Shown piece after piece: positions 20,349 through 32,123 of a DNA stretch of 64,000 nt. Each line of letters opens with the position of its first letter. The first letter of the stretch is position 1. The notes beneath the pieces are model-generated. The model made no database searches and had not been told where the DNA came from. It saw nothing but the letters and a program-made list of their open reading frames with translations. This DNA is from Poecilobothrus nobilitatus (taxonomy: Eukaryota > Arthropoda > Insecta > Diptera > Dolichopodidae): NCBI GenBank assembly GCA_947095535.1, contig OX352772.1, positions 142,672,660 through 142,736,659 of the forward strand, written 5' to 3'. Position numbers and translations under genes: made by a program.

Positions 20349-20640
20349 TATAAAATTTCCGATTATCCCTGATAGAACTGCATCAAGAAGTGTAGGTAAA
20401 AATCCACCACGTTGAATAATAATTTTTCTTTTGCTATTTATAGTTTTTTTACGGCAAATGAGTGATCTTCATTCCTGTTTATACTTTCGTAATTGTGTTG
20501 TTGCTTTTTTATTCAGATTACAATTACCTCTTAAAATATTAATGCTATTTCACAAATTGTTTTAATTACTTCAGGGTCACAGTGTTTTATAATTACTTTC
20601 TGCAATTTTAGTTTAGAGGTTTCTAATAGGTGCGATATAT
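20349..20640 (-). pseudogene. Polinton 2 homolog of the small basic protein
   Basis: Read on the minus strand, the sense is traceable to IKRKIIIQRGGFLPTLLDAV-like sequence matching HGGFLPTLIGTI at 4760-4800. Upstream residues include a VIKTICEIAL-like helix. Two or more in-frame stops interrupt the middle. It lies between the ATPase remnant and the 150-aa homolog, as in element 1. Confidence 0.5.
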
Positions 20641-21170
20641 GACGATTGGTCTTCAAACATTTCATATTCTTGAATTTGTTCTAATTGATCTCTCGTACAA
20701 TAACACAAACCTTTTCCAAATATATCACTTCTTAATCGAAATATGTCATTAAAGTCTTGAGTAAGATCTATTAATATATAGCCGTATGGGACTGACGTCA
20801 CATCATTATATACTTTTCCAAATGCTTTGATTTGATTGGGATATATTTGGCGAGCTAGAGGTAATATCTGGGATTTATCTCTTGGATTTTTGAAAAGTAC
20901 TAGATATTTACAGTTAAGTGAAATATTTCTTGAAAATTTACCCTGGTGAAAAACATTTTGTGTTTGATATCATTCTCTAGTAAATAAATCACATATCATG
21001 AGAATTTAACGTCATATCATCGATAATAATTAACAAAGGTTTTTGATTATCATTAAAATCTGGAATAGTGTTACTATATTTCACATCTTTGATATATTTT
21101 GGAACGACATTTTTGTCTGGATTACACCAAATAATTCTATTTGGGTGTTTAATGTTTATAATATCTTTCA
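20613..21170 (-). pseudogene. ATP: Packaging ATPase of Polinton 2, 5' part lost
   Basis: The part with Walker B (LLIIIDDMTLNS) lies in 20989-21170. The C-terminal part SVPYGYILIDLTQDFNDIFR lies in 20613-20801. Stops occur between them, though PRDKSQILPLARQI-like residues are recognisable. Walker A is missing because the sequence upstream of ~21170 belongs to a LINE. The gene is dead. Confidence 0.7.
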
Positions 21171-21970
21171 GTTTATACATTAAGTCGTCAAAACTTGCAA
21201 CGAAAGGCAGGTCATTCCAAAAATTATTCACACCTATACTATTATAATTTAGAATCGTGTTATAAGTGTTTTTTTCTTCTGGCATTGGATTTTGATTGAT
21301 ACTTTTAAAAAACATTTGATGATCCAATATATGAAACCAATAATTACTTTGAATAATATCATTAATGAAATGATTAATAATGGTCTTTAAGCTCCTACCA
21401 AATTTAGCAGCTAGTTCTAGTTCAAGCTTATTACAAATTAGGAACCCATTGCTTAACGGAGTATTTGAGTATAGATTTATTTCAGATTTTTCTGTATTTT
21501 GTAAGTTTAAATTAATATCACCTATAATCAGATTTTTTTTATATTGCGATGTTATATAAGATAGATTATAAAAATAAAAAGAGGTTCATGTGCTCTAAAT
21601 AAAATCAACAAAAAAATCAATAGAGGTTCATGTGCTCTATAAATACCAAAGATATTAATGTTCTGTTTCGTTAGTTCAATTTTCTAGAATGTTACTTTTT
21701 TGAAATTCTGCACCATATATTTGATAACTATTTATATCATTTTTAACGTAAATGGTAACCCCACCAAATGAATTATATCTATTGACAAAGTAAGCATTAT
21801 ATCCTTCAATATTGTAGAAATTATTTTCTGAGATATGTAACCAGATTTCAGAAAGTACAATTACTTGAATTTTATTTTTGAACTGATATATTAATAAAGG
21901 CTCTACATTATATAATTTATTTCTTAAACTTTGGATGTTTAAATAAACTATGTTAAAATTATTTTTGTGT
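21171..21970 (-). mobile_element. Non-LTR retrotransposon endonuclease fragment joined to Polinton 2
   Basis: The minus strand reads FNIVYLNIQSLRNKLYNVEP and IQVIVLSEIWLHISENNFYN, then RYNSFGGVTIYVKND. These are the start and E/W motifs of an APE-type endonuclease as in Jockey/CR1-like LINEs. Further along, LIIGDINLNLQ and LDHQM motifs of the same domain occur with intervening stops. Two direct copies of AGAGGTTCATGTGCTCT (21581 and 21625) mark a local duplication. The fragment ends at the junction with the ATPase remnant. Confidence 0.65.
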
Positions 21971-23497
21971 GTTTGGTTTACTTTATTAAGATTAAAGTAA
22001 AAGTGAACTATAATCTATACTTCGTAATTGTTCGGTATATCATTGACCATTATTTAAACATATTATCACAGCGTAATAATAGTTAGTAGATCATAGGGTG
22101 ATTTAGTAAATACACAAACCATTGCATTATCGTTAATGGTAATTAATATCATAAGGTGAGTTATTGTTGAGAAACAATAAAAGCAAACAAGAAAGATAAA
22201 TAGATAATGAATTAATCCAAGATGTTCATGTTGTTGATTGTTGAAAAATAATAAAATCAAAAGAACAGAAATATTGCTGAATAATTTTTGAAGGTTATCT
22301 TTTAATAAATTATTGTAAAATATAGATAAATGAATCATTTAAGTTGTCGTTGATTGTTGAAATTTATAAAATCAAAACAGCAAAAATAAAAAAGTTGCTG
22401 AATAATTGAAAGATAACTTTTTTGACAGAATTATGTCAAGAAAACATAAACAACTAAGCAAGGAAAAATAATAAAAATAATAAAAAAATTTTAAATTAGC
22501 TAAATTAGTAATGTAAATATTAAGAAGGATTGATTTGTTATTAAAAATAAAATTAAAATTGTAATTTTCAATATAAAAAAATTGTGTAATATTAATAATC
22601 GAAAAAACAATAAATAAATAATATATCTTTATGTTGTAGAATAAAGAAAAACATAGCCTTATTTTAGCAAATAAAAATATAATATTGATTCTGTTTTAAA
22701 AGCATAAATAAAATGAGCTACAAAAAAAATTCTTGTTAGTCAGTAAATATTATTAAAAATTAGTAACTCGATAGTTAAGTGTTAAGTGATTAGAGATGTA
22801 ATTAGTATATATAAAACATTACTTTTGATCCATAGGAATTTCCAATTACTGCTGGTTTTAATTTATCTAGCTTCGTAAGTGAGGCTTGATTGCAGTTGTA
22901 TAAGATGCTCACGAAAAATATATTGCGGTTGCCTTTTTCCATTAAACCAATTTTCCATGTGTGAATTGATTTCCATAATGAATAAAATTCTTTTGTAATC
23001 ACCGATGAAGCAACCGTGGAGCCCACAATTACAAATGATTCATTTGAACTATTTGGACAGTATAGGCATTACCATGTCGCGTAACCAGCTTCCACTGCTA
23101 AAACAACGTCCTCTGCTTTAGAGGCATATCTCACATAGAAGAAGTTACGACATAAAAACCTCTTTTACATTTCAAGCATTGTTTGCCCATTTTAATGTTT
23201 TGTAAGTATTTGTACTATTTTATTTCGATTATTGAAAATGTATTAATGACATATTATTTTACTTTTAGGTATTATATTAAGTATTGAATTATTTAATACA
23301 ATGTTGAAGTATGGAATAAGTATAATATTTAGGCGCCAAAAATTATTCTGCATACGAATTTAATAAACTAAATTATTTTGTTTACAACATTTGTTTAGGA
23401 CTTGAATCAGAATATTTGTTGTCAACATTCTTTATTGCATATTGAATATGCATGGCGTTAAAAATTAATGTTTTATGTGTTTTATTTAGGAACATTA
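21971..23497. other. AT-rich stretch without assigned gene
   Basis: A ~115-base imperfect tandem pair lies at 22229-22420 (TTGATTGTTGAAA...AAAATCAAAA...TTGCTGAATAAT). A 74-aa minus-strand frame at 22802-23026 (GSTVASSVITKEFYSLWKSI) continues upstream in broken frames to ~23190. It looks coding-like and less AT-rich than its surroundings, but I cannot assign it. Confidence 0.4.
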
Positions 23498-24133
23498 GGC
23501 CTTTCCACACGAGTAGTGTCCTCTTTCGTCATTTTTTACTTTTACCTTCGTTTCATTCCCTCTTGCCTATAAACTAAATTTGTGGTGGGGATTTTTAGGA
23601 GTAATTTTTTAAACCAAAATTTTAGAGTTTAAAAATTTAGTCCACTAACACAAACAAAAACTGAAATAAAAATTTTTATGAGGGTCAAAAAAATTTTATG
23701 TGTACATACGTTTCATTCTCGTTTGGAAAATTAAAGAAAAAAGTTTTTGAAACGGTCGCAGCAAATTTTTAAAAAAGTAAAGTGATTTTTGATCTTTCAC
23801 TCGATGAAATTATTAAAATATATTCTATTGACAAAAAGAAATTATATGCACAGTACAGTTTATTCTATTTCTAGGTACATACGTATATAATATATATTCA
23901 AAAATTACAGGCAAAAAAATCTTATGTTACTTAAATACAAAAAAAAATTTATTTGTTTTATGCGTGCTTTTTTTTTATATTTATTATCTACCTCTCGCAA
24001 CAAATTTTGTTTTAAAATGAAATATTTACACACACATATAAAAGTAACGACTATCGAGAGGAACAGTGTGGAAATAAAAAAAAGAGGAAAGTAGTCACGA
24101 AACGAAAGAGGACACTACTCGTGTAGAAAGGCC
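23498..24133. mobile_element. MITE-like element with ~31-bp terminal inverted repeats
   Basis: Left end GGCCTTTCCACACGAGTAG continues TGTCCTCTTTCG. The right end is its reverse complement with a single difference in 31 bases. The 636-base interior has no ORF but has further inverted words (CGTTTCATTC and GAAACGAAAG). The flanks are ACATTA and CATTTA, so a clear target duplication is not seen. Superfamily is unassigned. Confidence 0.8.
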
Positions 24134-26810
24134 CATTTATTATGTATTTTGTGTATATAGGTATACATATAAAATTTTATTCAAATTCCAATTGCCAAAT
24201 TCAAACCACATACATACATAATTTTTTTTTTGTATATATATACATAGTAAAGAATATAAAAAGTAAAAATCATTTCAAAATTATGCTTTTGCGCATTACG
24301 AATTATGATTTACAAACAAAATTTTGTCAACACAAAAAATTAAAACTACGTATGTAAGTATGTACGTACGTACATAATATTATGTTAAACTAATTTTCTA
24401 AATTATTTTGTCCCGCTCCATTTGTTTATAATTTAAATCAAGATATTTGTCAACATTTTTAACTGCATGATTTTATTAAGCGATTAGGTAGGTAGGTGTT
24501 CAAGGTTAAATGTTTATTTGGATATACGATATACTACTTATAGAAATATACAGTAAAATACATTTATGTACATATATAATTTTCATACGTACGTGTAGAA
24601 ATGTTGCTTCAACTAAAATTGGATTGTAATATTTATAATCACAGTATTTTAGTTCATATTTTACCCTTCGAGGTACTTTCATTATTTATGAGTTACTGGA
24701 ATAAAAAATTTTTACTCTTGCTGTAATAGTGTAATGAAATCGATTTAACGTCTCTTAATTTTCTTAAACATTTGGTATAAAATTGTAAAAAGTATTTTAT
24801 ATCAGAAACAATAATGTATGTGTGAATGAAAAATATCCCATCTTTTTCTTAAATTCAAATTATGTTTCTTTTAAAACTAAAAAGTATAAAATAAAATAAT
24901 GTAAAAAAAATATTTTTTAAAATATGCTTTTAACTATGCTTTTTCGATAAAAGCATATTTAAAAAAATATTTTTTTTTACATTATTTTATTTTTGTTTGT
25001 TTTTTATGAATTATATTTATTATTTTTTTTTAATTTAATAAATAAATAAATTTAATCAATTTTAATATATTCTTATTTCATTTAAAAGGTTTGTTTCATT
25101 TTCTTGAAAACCAAAAAAAAAACAAAATTTACAAAAACCATATCAACTAAACCCAAAACTCTGAATTAGTTAAGTCATCAAAGAAATATTAAATTTTCTA
25201 TGGTGCGTCAAAATAAGTAAATTTAGAAACTAACTATCGAAATTCATTTTTTTGTAAATTAAATTTTCTAGAATTTATAGTAATTTTCTAAAGTTTGTTT
25301 GATAGAATTTAATAATAAAGAAATAATTTAATATATAATTGAAAAATTAACGCATGTTACATATTAATTTTTAGGAAAGGCTTTTTGATGTCAGAAGTGT
25401 TTTCACCCGTTCCAATAATATTCCAATAATATTTTCCGTTATTTTTTCTTTGTAGCAGCGATATCTTATAAGGATATGTTTACCTTTATCTTGAGCACTC
25501 TTTGCAAATTTTATACATTTCTAATAATCCCAGTTCACTGTAGTTTCCTTCAATTTAATTCGTATATAATTTAATATTTAGAGCATAAAAATAACCTATT
25601 TAATAGTTTCGGAAGAAGTGATAAATTCTGTCTTCAATGTAAACTACTGTCTTCAATGTAAAGATACCGGTTTTAATTTCCTAAGCTTCCATGTTATAGG
25701 ACCACTGCACATTATTATGATATAACTTGATCAAAATTTTCGATCTCATCTATAACAGCCTCAATGACAATCGGTGAATGCTATGCTTCAATACATTTAT
25801 TTGCAATTTTTGTGTGACGTACTTTTCAAATATTTTAGAGCTGTTTAAACAGCTATCCAACATTCTTTTGATGGATTTGATGTAAATCTGCCATTAATAT
25901 TTATGGCGAATGGGCCTGTAGTTTGTGCCAGATAATGAAAACAGTCTACTAATGGGTTATGAAATATGTTCATTTTTTAATTTGACCTCTATTAATTTCT
26001 TTTTCGTTTCAGTTAAAAAACCGCATTTCACATTCAGCTGCTTAAAATCCATCCAATTTCCGCTGAAAATTTCTCAAATGATCGAATATCGATTCATTTT
26101 GGGTTTTTTTGATCTGAAATAGTTGTTTGTACATCATCATTTTTTTGATTCATTTTTTTAAAGCATGAGTTTAACCCATATTTTCCCATTACGCTTTTGA
26201 TGTTACGAGCTTTTAAATTCATTTTCTTGCAGAATTAATGTGATAAAGGTCAGTGCCTTTGCATCTTTTATTTCCCATTATTAGTCTCTATCAGTTGGTT
26301 TTTTAATGGTTCGGCTAATATATTCTTGAATATCAACACTCTTGACACAGAAATTGAACTATGTTTGTTTGTTTTTTATAAATTTAATAATTCATAATTT
26401 GATACATTTTTAAAAAGGTCGTTAAAAGTTAAAAATATCAAAGAATAAATTACTGTACGCCTTTTTTTATTTTAAATCAAATTTTTATAAGCTAATTTAA
26501 AAAGTTCAAAGAAAATAGATGTTATAGAAATATTAAAGTAACTAAAAACTAAAATCTATAACGATACATAGTTTGCGATAAGTTTTATAGTAAGTTCAGG
26601 ATATTGCATTGAAAAAACCATAAACTTTTAGGACTTTAATTTTTGAAAACAAAACTACTATTTATAAAATTTGGACATTTTATAATGAAATATTTGTATT
26701 TATTTGCATTTGATTTGAATTTGTGTCTTTCGAATCGTTATTTTAATTCTTTAAACCATTTTTTATATTAGTTTTGTACCCATAAGTGTTAAAAAGAAAT
26801 TCTATATTAA
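24134..26810. other. AT-rich region with possible degenerate transposon coding relics
   Basis: Apart from the palindrome at 24891-24990, the segment 25380-26390 is notably less A/T-monotonous and resembles an eroded coding sequence, probably read on the minus strand (for example AKALTFITLILQENEFKSS after correction by eye). Both copia-like and Helitron-like readings were considered and neither is convincing. No intact ORF over 70 codons is present. Confidence 0.3.
24891..24990. repeat. Long palindrome (about 42-base arms, 15-base loop)
   Basis: Left arm 24891-24932 (starting ATAAAATAATGTAAAAAA and ending ATATGCTTTTA) is the near-perfect reverse complement of 24948-24990. The loop is ~15 bases. 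It could extrude as a cruciform or be a tiny fold-back element. It is not in an ORF. Confidence 0.9.
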
Positions 26811-27262
26811 CAATATGATAATAAATAATGTTGCCGATGAATATGGTGCATTGAATAGTCGAAATTCTATTGGTGAAAAAGAAATGCTCATCTTTATCTT
26901 ACCAAATTTTTAATATATCCTGTTAAAGTGAAAAATCGGCATTTTAATGAGAAATTTTCGTCCATCTTAAGGACATTGTAACGAGACGCAACTTATTATT
27001 ACAAAAATTAACACCAAATGTAATCTAACATCCGTTATTAAAGGTAAATGTTCTGGGAAGCGAGTATTTATTCCTCGATTCTAACCCATCATCAGTTTCC
27101 AGTTAAACCTGTTTATACAATGCCCATAAATAACAGTCAGGGACAGACATTTAACAAAGTTGCCGTCTTTTGAACATTTTGTTTTTACACATGGTGAACT
27201 TTTTGTTGCTTTGACATATGTTAAATCCAAATGTAATATACAGACTTTTTCGTCTTAACAGA
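26811..27262 (+). pseudogene. Helitron Rep/helicase C-terminal relic
   Basis: The plus strand, with stops and shifts, contains INNVADEYGALNSRNS, NETQLIITKINTKCNLTS, KCSGKRVFIPRF, an NNSQGQTFNKVAVF-like stretch and HGELFVALTYVKSKCN. In this order they match the last helicase motifs of Helitron Rep-helicase proteins (NGTRL, GKRVFIPR, INKSQGQTF, GQLYVALSR). The remainder of the protein upstream is not recognisable. The region is ancient and nonfunctional. Confidence 0.65.
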
Positions 27263-27454
27263 TCTAGTTATTTTCTATGAAATTTTTAACTGATGTTTTT
27301 ATTGTTTAAATTGTTTATTGTTTTGTATTTTGTTTGTTTTTATAAAAAATATATTTTTTTTAATATAAAATTTTTAAAAAATGTGTCTATTAATTTCACT
27401 CTGTCCCTCCTTCTGTTTTCACCGTTAAAAAGAGAAAAAAAATTTTAACCATTG

Positions 27455-28060
27455 GGTAGGTCTCATAAAAAAATTAATTTTGTCGAACAACTTTTTCATG
27501 TAGCCACGTCTATCAGGGAACTACAGCACCTCAAACTTTGAAAAAGCCTTATTTTTAAATTCTTATATGTTTCGCTCAAAATTTTTTCAATCTGAAAACA
27601 CCATTCGACATTTTTTTTACCGTTATAAATCAATATTTTAATCAAAATTATATGTTTTTTTAAATTTAGTATTTAAATTTACCGTTATGTGAAAACCAAA
27701 TTCTGCATTATTTTTCTACCTTCATAACTCCGGCACGCTTTTAGATAGGGACCTGTAATTTTGAGGCAAGAAAGAACTTTCAGAATTAGTATAAGTTTCG
27801 TCAGAGAATTTTTTTTGATTACCTCCTGTTTAATACCTATTAGAGCTCAAAAATTGAAAATATGCGATTTTTAGACACCTATAACTTAGGCACTTGTTAA
27901 AATCTTTTTTCGGCAATATATAAAAATTAAAGCTCCAGTAATATATTTTTACGTGCATTAGCGGGTTTTCTTAGTTATATAGGGTTCCGGATTTACAGCC
28001 CCTCAAAATTGCAAAAAAGTCCTATTTTCAATTTCAAGGCACAATTCTAAACAGTTTGTA
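27455..28060 (-). repeat. Diverged copy of the 1.55-kb noncoding repeat
   Basis: Blocks such as GGTCTCATAAAAAAATTAATTT, TGTAGCC...GGAGCTACAGC-like sequence, ACCGTTATGTGAAA and ACACCT.TAACTT.GACACCTGTTAAAA occur in the same order as in 34870-35380. Identity is clearly lower than between 28550-30103 and 34525-36115. It has the same orientation as the right-hand copy. Confidence 0.6.
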
Positions 28061-28549
28061 TTATCTTTTGGAAATGTGCGCTTTTAATATCTGTTGGCTT
28101 ACATTCTGGCTTATTTGTTTCTAATTTTAAGTGTTTTTAAGTGCACTAATGTTTTGAATATGAGGTATTGTATTAGTATGAATATAACGAAAAATACTTT
28201 TTTTGAGAACATATACTTGTATATGTCATTTTTATTTCTAACAAATATTAAAAAACATGATATTTTATATCAATTATTGCAAATTGTTTCCTACAGCCTC
28301 ACCTAATATATCTGGTTGTACACCAACATGGTAATATGCTTATTTATTTATTTTTTACACATCGGCAGAATTTAACGGATCGATTACAATGTTATACAAA
28401 ATTATTGCTGGACTGACTAAAACGGCGAGGAATTGGAGGGCAATAACATTACGTCTCACTAAAGAAACACTTCGCAAAAATACTTTTAACAAAATAGTAG
28501 GTATTTACAAAACATGTTTTATTTTTGAAATATGTATGTAAAAACATTT

Positions 28550-30103
28550 AAAACGAGGAAGAATACAGTTGACTTTGTCAACTCTTAGATACCCGTACGA
28601 ACCGTTAGTATGTTCACAGCCTGTCACTCTGCTTACAATATTATTTTCTTAATATTTTAGTATTTTAAAATAATTTGGCTGAATTTTATAATTTCTAGTA
28701 CTATGGGTTGTACATATATTCAAACTATATGTTTGTATGTACATTCTTCAAAAGCAGATTCTAACCTTCCACATAACGATTATCAATCCAAAACTTTTTC
28801 AAATATTCTATAGTACCATTTAATACTAAGCGGTAAATGTATATTAAATTTACTAAGTACAAAACAGTAAATATAATTTTAAATATTATACATATTATAT
28901 TATATTTAAATATTCCATTGACAGAATAATTTCTTATAAGTACAATAAAATACATATATGTATGTAAATACGGCACTATATAATATACATATCTACTCTT
29001 ATCATTCACTCACTAGTGGCATATACGATATGTAAATAAACATGATATTATATAAGTATGTATATCAATATCATATAAATAAAAATTCTTCAAGCAACCG
29101 TTATGTTGTTTATTTATTTACATTTTTTTGTACTACGCATTATATCCTCAACAATTTCAAATTATAGAGTAAAACAAATGCAAAAAATTCGTTGAAGAAA
29201 TTTGTTAGAAAATTTAAAAAAATCAAGTAACACTTTTGTCAATTATAAAGTAACCCTATATTATTAAAAAAAGTTGTTAACAGAAATAAGAGTATAATGT
29301 TGAAGCTTTAATTTTTGTGTATTACTTCAAAAAAATTTGAACAGGTGTTCAAGTTACAGGTGTTTAAAAATAGGAAATTTTCAGTTTTTGACCCCTTACA
29401 GTTCCTAAACAGGGGGTGATACAAAAAAAATTTCTGAAATGACTCAAACTTATTTTCAAAGATCTAACTTCTGTCAAAATTTCAAGTTTTCAACTTAAAC
29501 CGTTTAGAAGATAGAAGGGTTAAAGGATTTTGCAAAATTTGAGTTTCGCATAACGGTAAATTAAGACACCGTATGCCACAAATATATATTTATTGTATAT
29601 ATACTTTTAAAGCTAATGAAAGTAGTAATCGTTTGGCGTTTTCAGAATGAAGATATACCTTACACAACTTGTGCTATAACAATTTAAATATAGAGCTTTT
29701 TTGAACCTTTGGGGAGCTGTAGCTCCGTAACGGGTGGGGCTACAAAAAAAAGTTATTAAAAATAAAATTAATATTTTTGTGAGATCTATCAGCAGTTAAA
29801 ATTTCATAGCTCTATTTCAAAAAAAATGTGGGCATCTAAAAGTTAGGTGTTCGAGAGCTACCCTAAGGCTTGGTCCAAACTCAACCAAAAAAAATAGGAA
29901 ACCTACAAATTACTTCCAGAATATTTTGTGTAAATTTCAAGATTCTAGCTTTGTTAGTTTTTGAGTTAGCGTGCTGACGGACGGACGGACGGACGGACAT
30001 GGCTCAAAAGTCTTAGAATTTTTTTCTGATCCGATCGCTTATTTCGAGATGTTAGAAACGGAGGAGTAATTTTATTATACCCGATCCTATCGTACGGGTA
30101 TAA
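28550..30103 (+). repeat. Noncoding interspersed repeat, copy A
   Basis: It begins AAAACGAGGAAGAATACAG and ends TCCTATCGTACGGGTATAA, without a significant ORF. Near the end it has a (GGAC)n run followed by ATGGCTCAAAAG, a layout I recall from repeats common in fly genomes. It is the reverse complement of 34525-36115 over its full length. Inner blocks repeat the theme aaatttcA.g.tcta, suggesting that it grew from smaller units. Confidence 0.85.
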
Positions 30104-31645
30104 CAATCAAAGTAACATTTTTTGTTCTCTCTTTTTCTATTCGTTTTTATTTTTCTTCCAGTATTACATTTTACTTTTTTTTTCAGTTATTTAGGTATAC
30201 TAAGAACTAATTTTTTTTTTCTTTTGATATTAAATTTATACATACAGTCTATTTCAAAAATAGAAATTATTAGCTATAGAACATTCTGAATTTTTTTTTT
30301 GTTCGTTTATGTTAACCGTCCATTCATATGCATACATAACATTTTTTTTTGTTCGTTTATGTTTACCGTCCATTCATATAAATATAACTGTTGTCTACAT
30401 ATTAAAAAATAATAAATCGATAAATCAACTAAATAATAATAGTTGGGAATTTGGGAATTTGGTGTGACTGTGTTAGCAGATTTTTAATAGTACAGCACAC
30501 ATAAAAATATGCATACTATTTTTGTACATGTTTGTACCTACATACATATGTAGTAAAAAAATTTGGTTTTAAAAGTATGTAATTGAGAAAATATTAAATT
30601 GCTTACTTCTAAATGCTAATGTTTTTGAATTAAAAAAAAATTATTTTGCTTTTTCTAGACGATGTAGATATACATATATGTATGTATGCACATAACATAT
30701 ATTTTATGATTAATTCATAATTATTGTTATTGAAAAGAAAAATATTGTTGTTATTTACTATTTTTAAAAAAGACTGGATTTCTTATTTTTAATATATTCT
30801 TTTTGTTGTTTAATGTTTTTACATAATTGGAAATATATTCTTAGTTTTTATACTTCAGAAAAAGGCATTAGTGGTGCGAATCATCATTCCCTAATAGATC
30901 TTAATTTAAAGGCAGCTCCCAATTTAGATATCAATGTTAGGGCCATAATATGCCATTTTAATATGTTAAGAGTTTCGAAAGAAAAGCCCTATTTTAATTA
31001 TAATTAAGAAAGGAAAAACACATATCTATAATAAATATAAAATAAACACATTGCTTTTATAAATAAAAATGTATACTAAAAATCAATTGATTTGACGAAA
31101 AAAAACTTAAATTTAACACTTGCTATCTAAATTTTAAGTAAATGCATATTAAATTTTACACTGTGTTCTCAAGTGCGACACATTAATTTGTTTACACATT
31201 CATGTCTTTCAAATTCATCGCTTTCAAACCAAAAATATTTTCGAAGCACATATTTTTAAGTATGTTCCTATGTATATGTACACATACAATGCAATGGGCT
31301 ACATAAAAAACAATAGTCTTTTATAGAAAAAAAAAACATTTATGTATTACGTATACGTATTGATATTGGTATTGGTGAGTTTAGTAAATTTAGATAAAAT
31401 GTTTTATTTTGCTTCTGTAATAATTCTGTTAAAAATTCTGTTATATCTTTGTATGAAAATTTAATTTTGAAATTAAGCTAATTTCTCTAATGTTTTTCGA
31501 TATTATTATTTTAAAATCATGTATTGTCATCGGGATCTGATCTAATGAAGAAAATTTCAAGTCTCCAGCTCAACGGGAAGTGTGTTTAAAATGGCTTCTA
31601 AGATTCCATCCTTTACCCAACCAAGTTAATAAAAAGCTGTTAATA
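30104..31645 (+). repeat. Interspersed repeat X, copy A
   Basis: It matches 41472-43028 along its length and 44183-44968 in its second half, always ending ...AACCAAGTTAATAAAAAGCTG. The left edge coincides with the end of the noncoding repeat copy A. It contains a 64-codon frame (30813-31007, MFLHNWKYILSFYTSEKGIS...) kept open in both full copies with a few amino-acid differences. Nature of the element is unknown. Confidence 0.7.
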
Positions 31646-32090
31646 ATAAAAAAGTAAGCAAATAGTTAAGATAGGTTTTATAGTTTTTTGGTTACAAAAT
31701 AAGGATGATATGCTTTTTCCAGAATATATATAATATTGACAAAATATATGCTCGTCAAATATCTTCGAAATATCGAATTGTCATGCCAAATCTCAAGTTG
31801 TAAAATATCCCTTTTCTAAAATAAATTATATAAAATGGATTTTTCAATTTAGAATCTGGTACATAAACTACAAATTTCATAATATTCATAATGCTATATA
31901 GATGTTTATAAATTATTAGCAGAATGTAGTTTTTATTAGTGATCATTAAAAGGATACTTACTGAATAAGAAAGAACTTTATTTAATGATAAGAAGATAGA
32001 CTTGAAAATTTAAATGTATATGCTGGCTTTAAATAAATTACCTGCTAAGTAAAATAAAATGCAGAAACGACTTGATTAAAGTTTTTTTTG
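31646..32090. other. Unassigned sequence downstream of the host gene
   Basis: This is AT-rich, with no credible ORF or repeat recognised. It lies between repeat X and the poly(A) signal of the GRXCR1-like gene. Confidence 0.5.
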
Positions 32091-32096
32091 TTTATT
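32091..32096 (-). terminator. Poly(A) signal of the GRXCR1-like gene
   Basis: AATAAA on the minus strand, 28 bases after the TGA at 32124-32126. It is the first such signal downstream of the stop codon. Confidence 0.6.
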
Positions 32097-32123
32097 GATT
32101 TAAAATTATAATAATTTTGTACA

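Larger units (their letters stand above)
16546..21170 (-). mobile_element. Polinton element 2, truncated internal segment in reverse orientation
   Basis: Seven or eight genes from the ATPase to the small protein beyond protease occur in the same order as in element 1, but on the minus strand. INT, the second exonuclease-like gene, the OB-like gene and POLB are absent. Protein identity to element 1 is only moderate, so this is a different lineage, not a duplicate. The right edge runs into a LINE endonuclease fragment near 21170, and the left edge into short repeats. Confidence 0.8.

Noticed and set aside
23941..24360. CRISPR or satellite array suggested by ATGTATGTACGTAC repeats
   Set aside because: Only short TATG/TACG microsatellite tracts, common in fly DNA, without spacers.
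25380..26390. Copia-like Gag or Helitron Rep relic
   Set aside because: Partial word matches in both directions, none in consistent order; kept only as unassigned.
28761..29009. 82-aa minus-strand ORF in noncoding repeat copy A
   Set aside because: Frame is not maintained in copy B and shows no domain.
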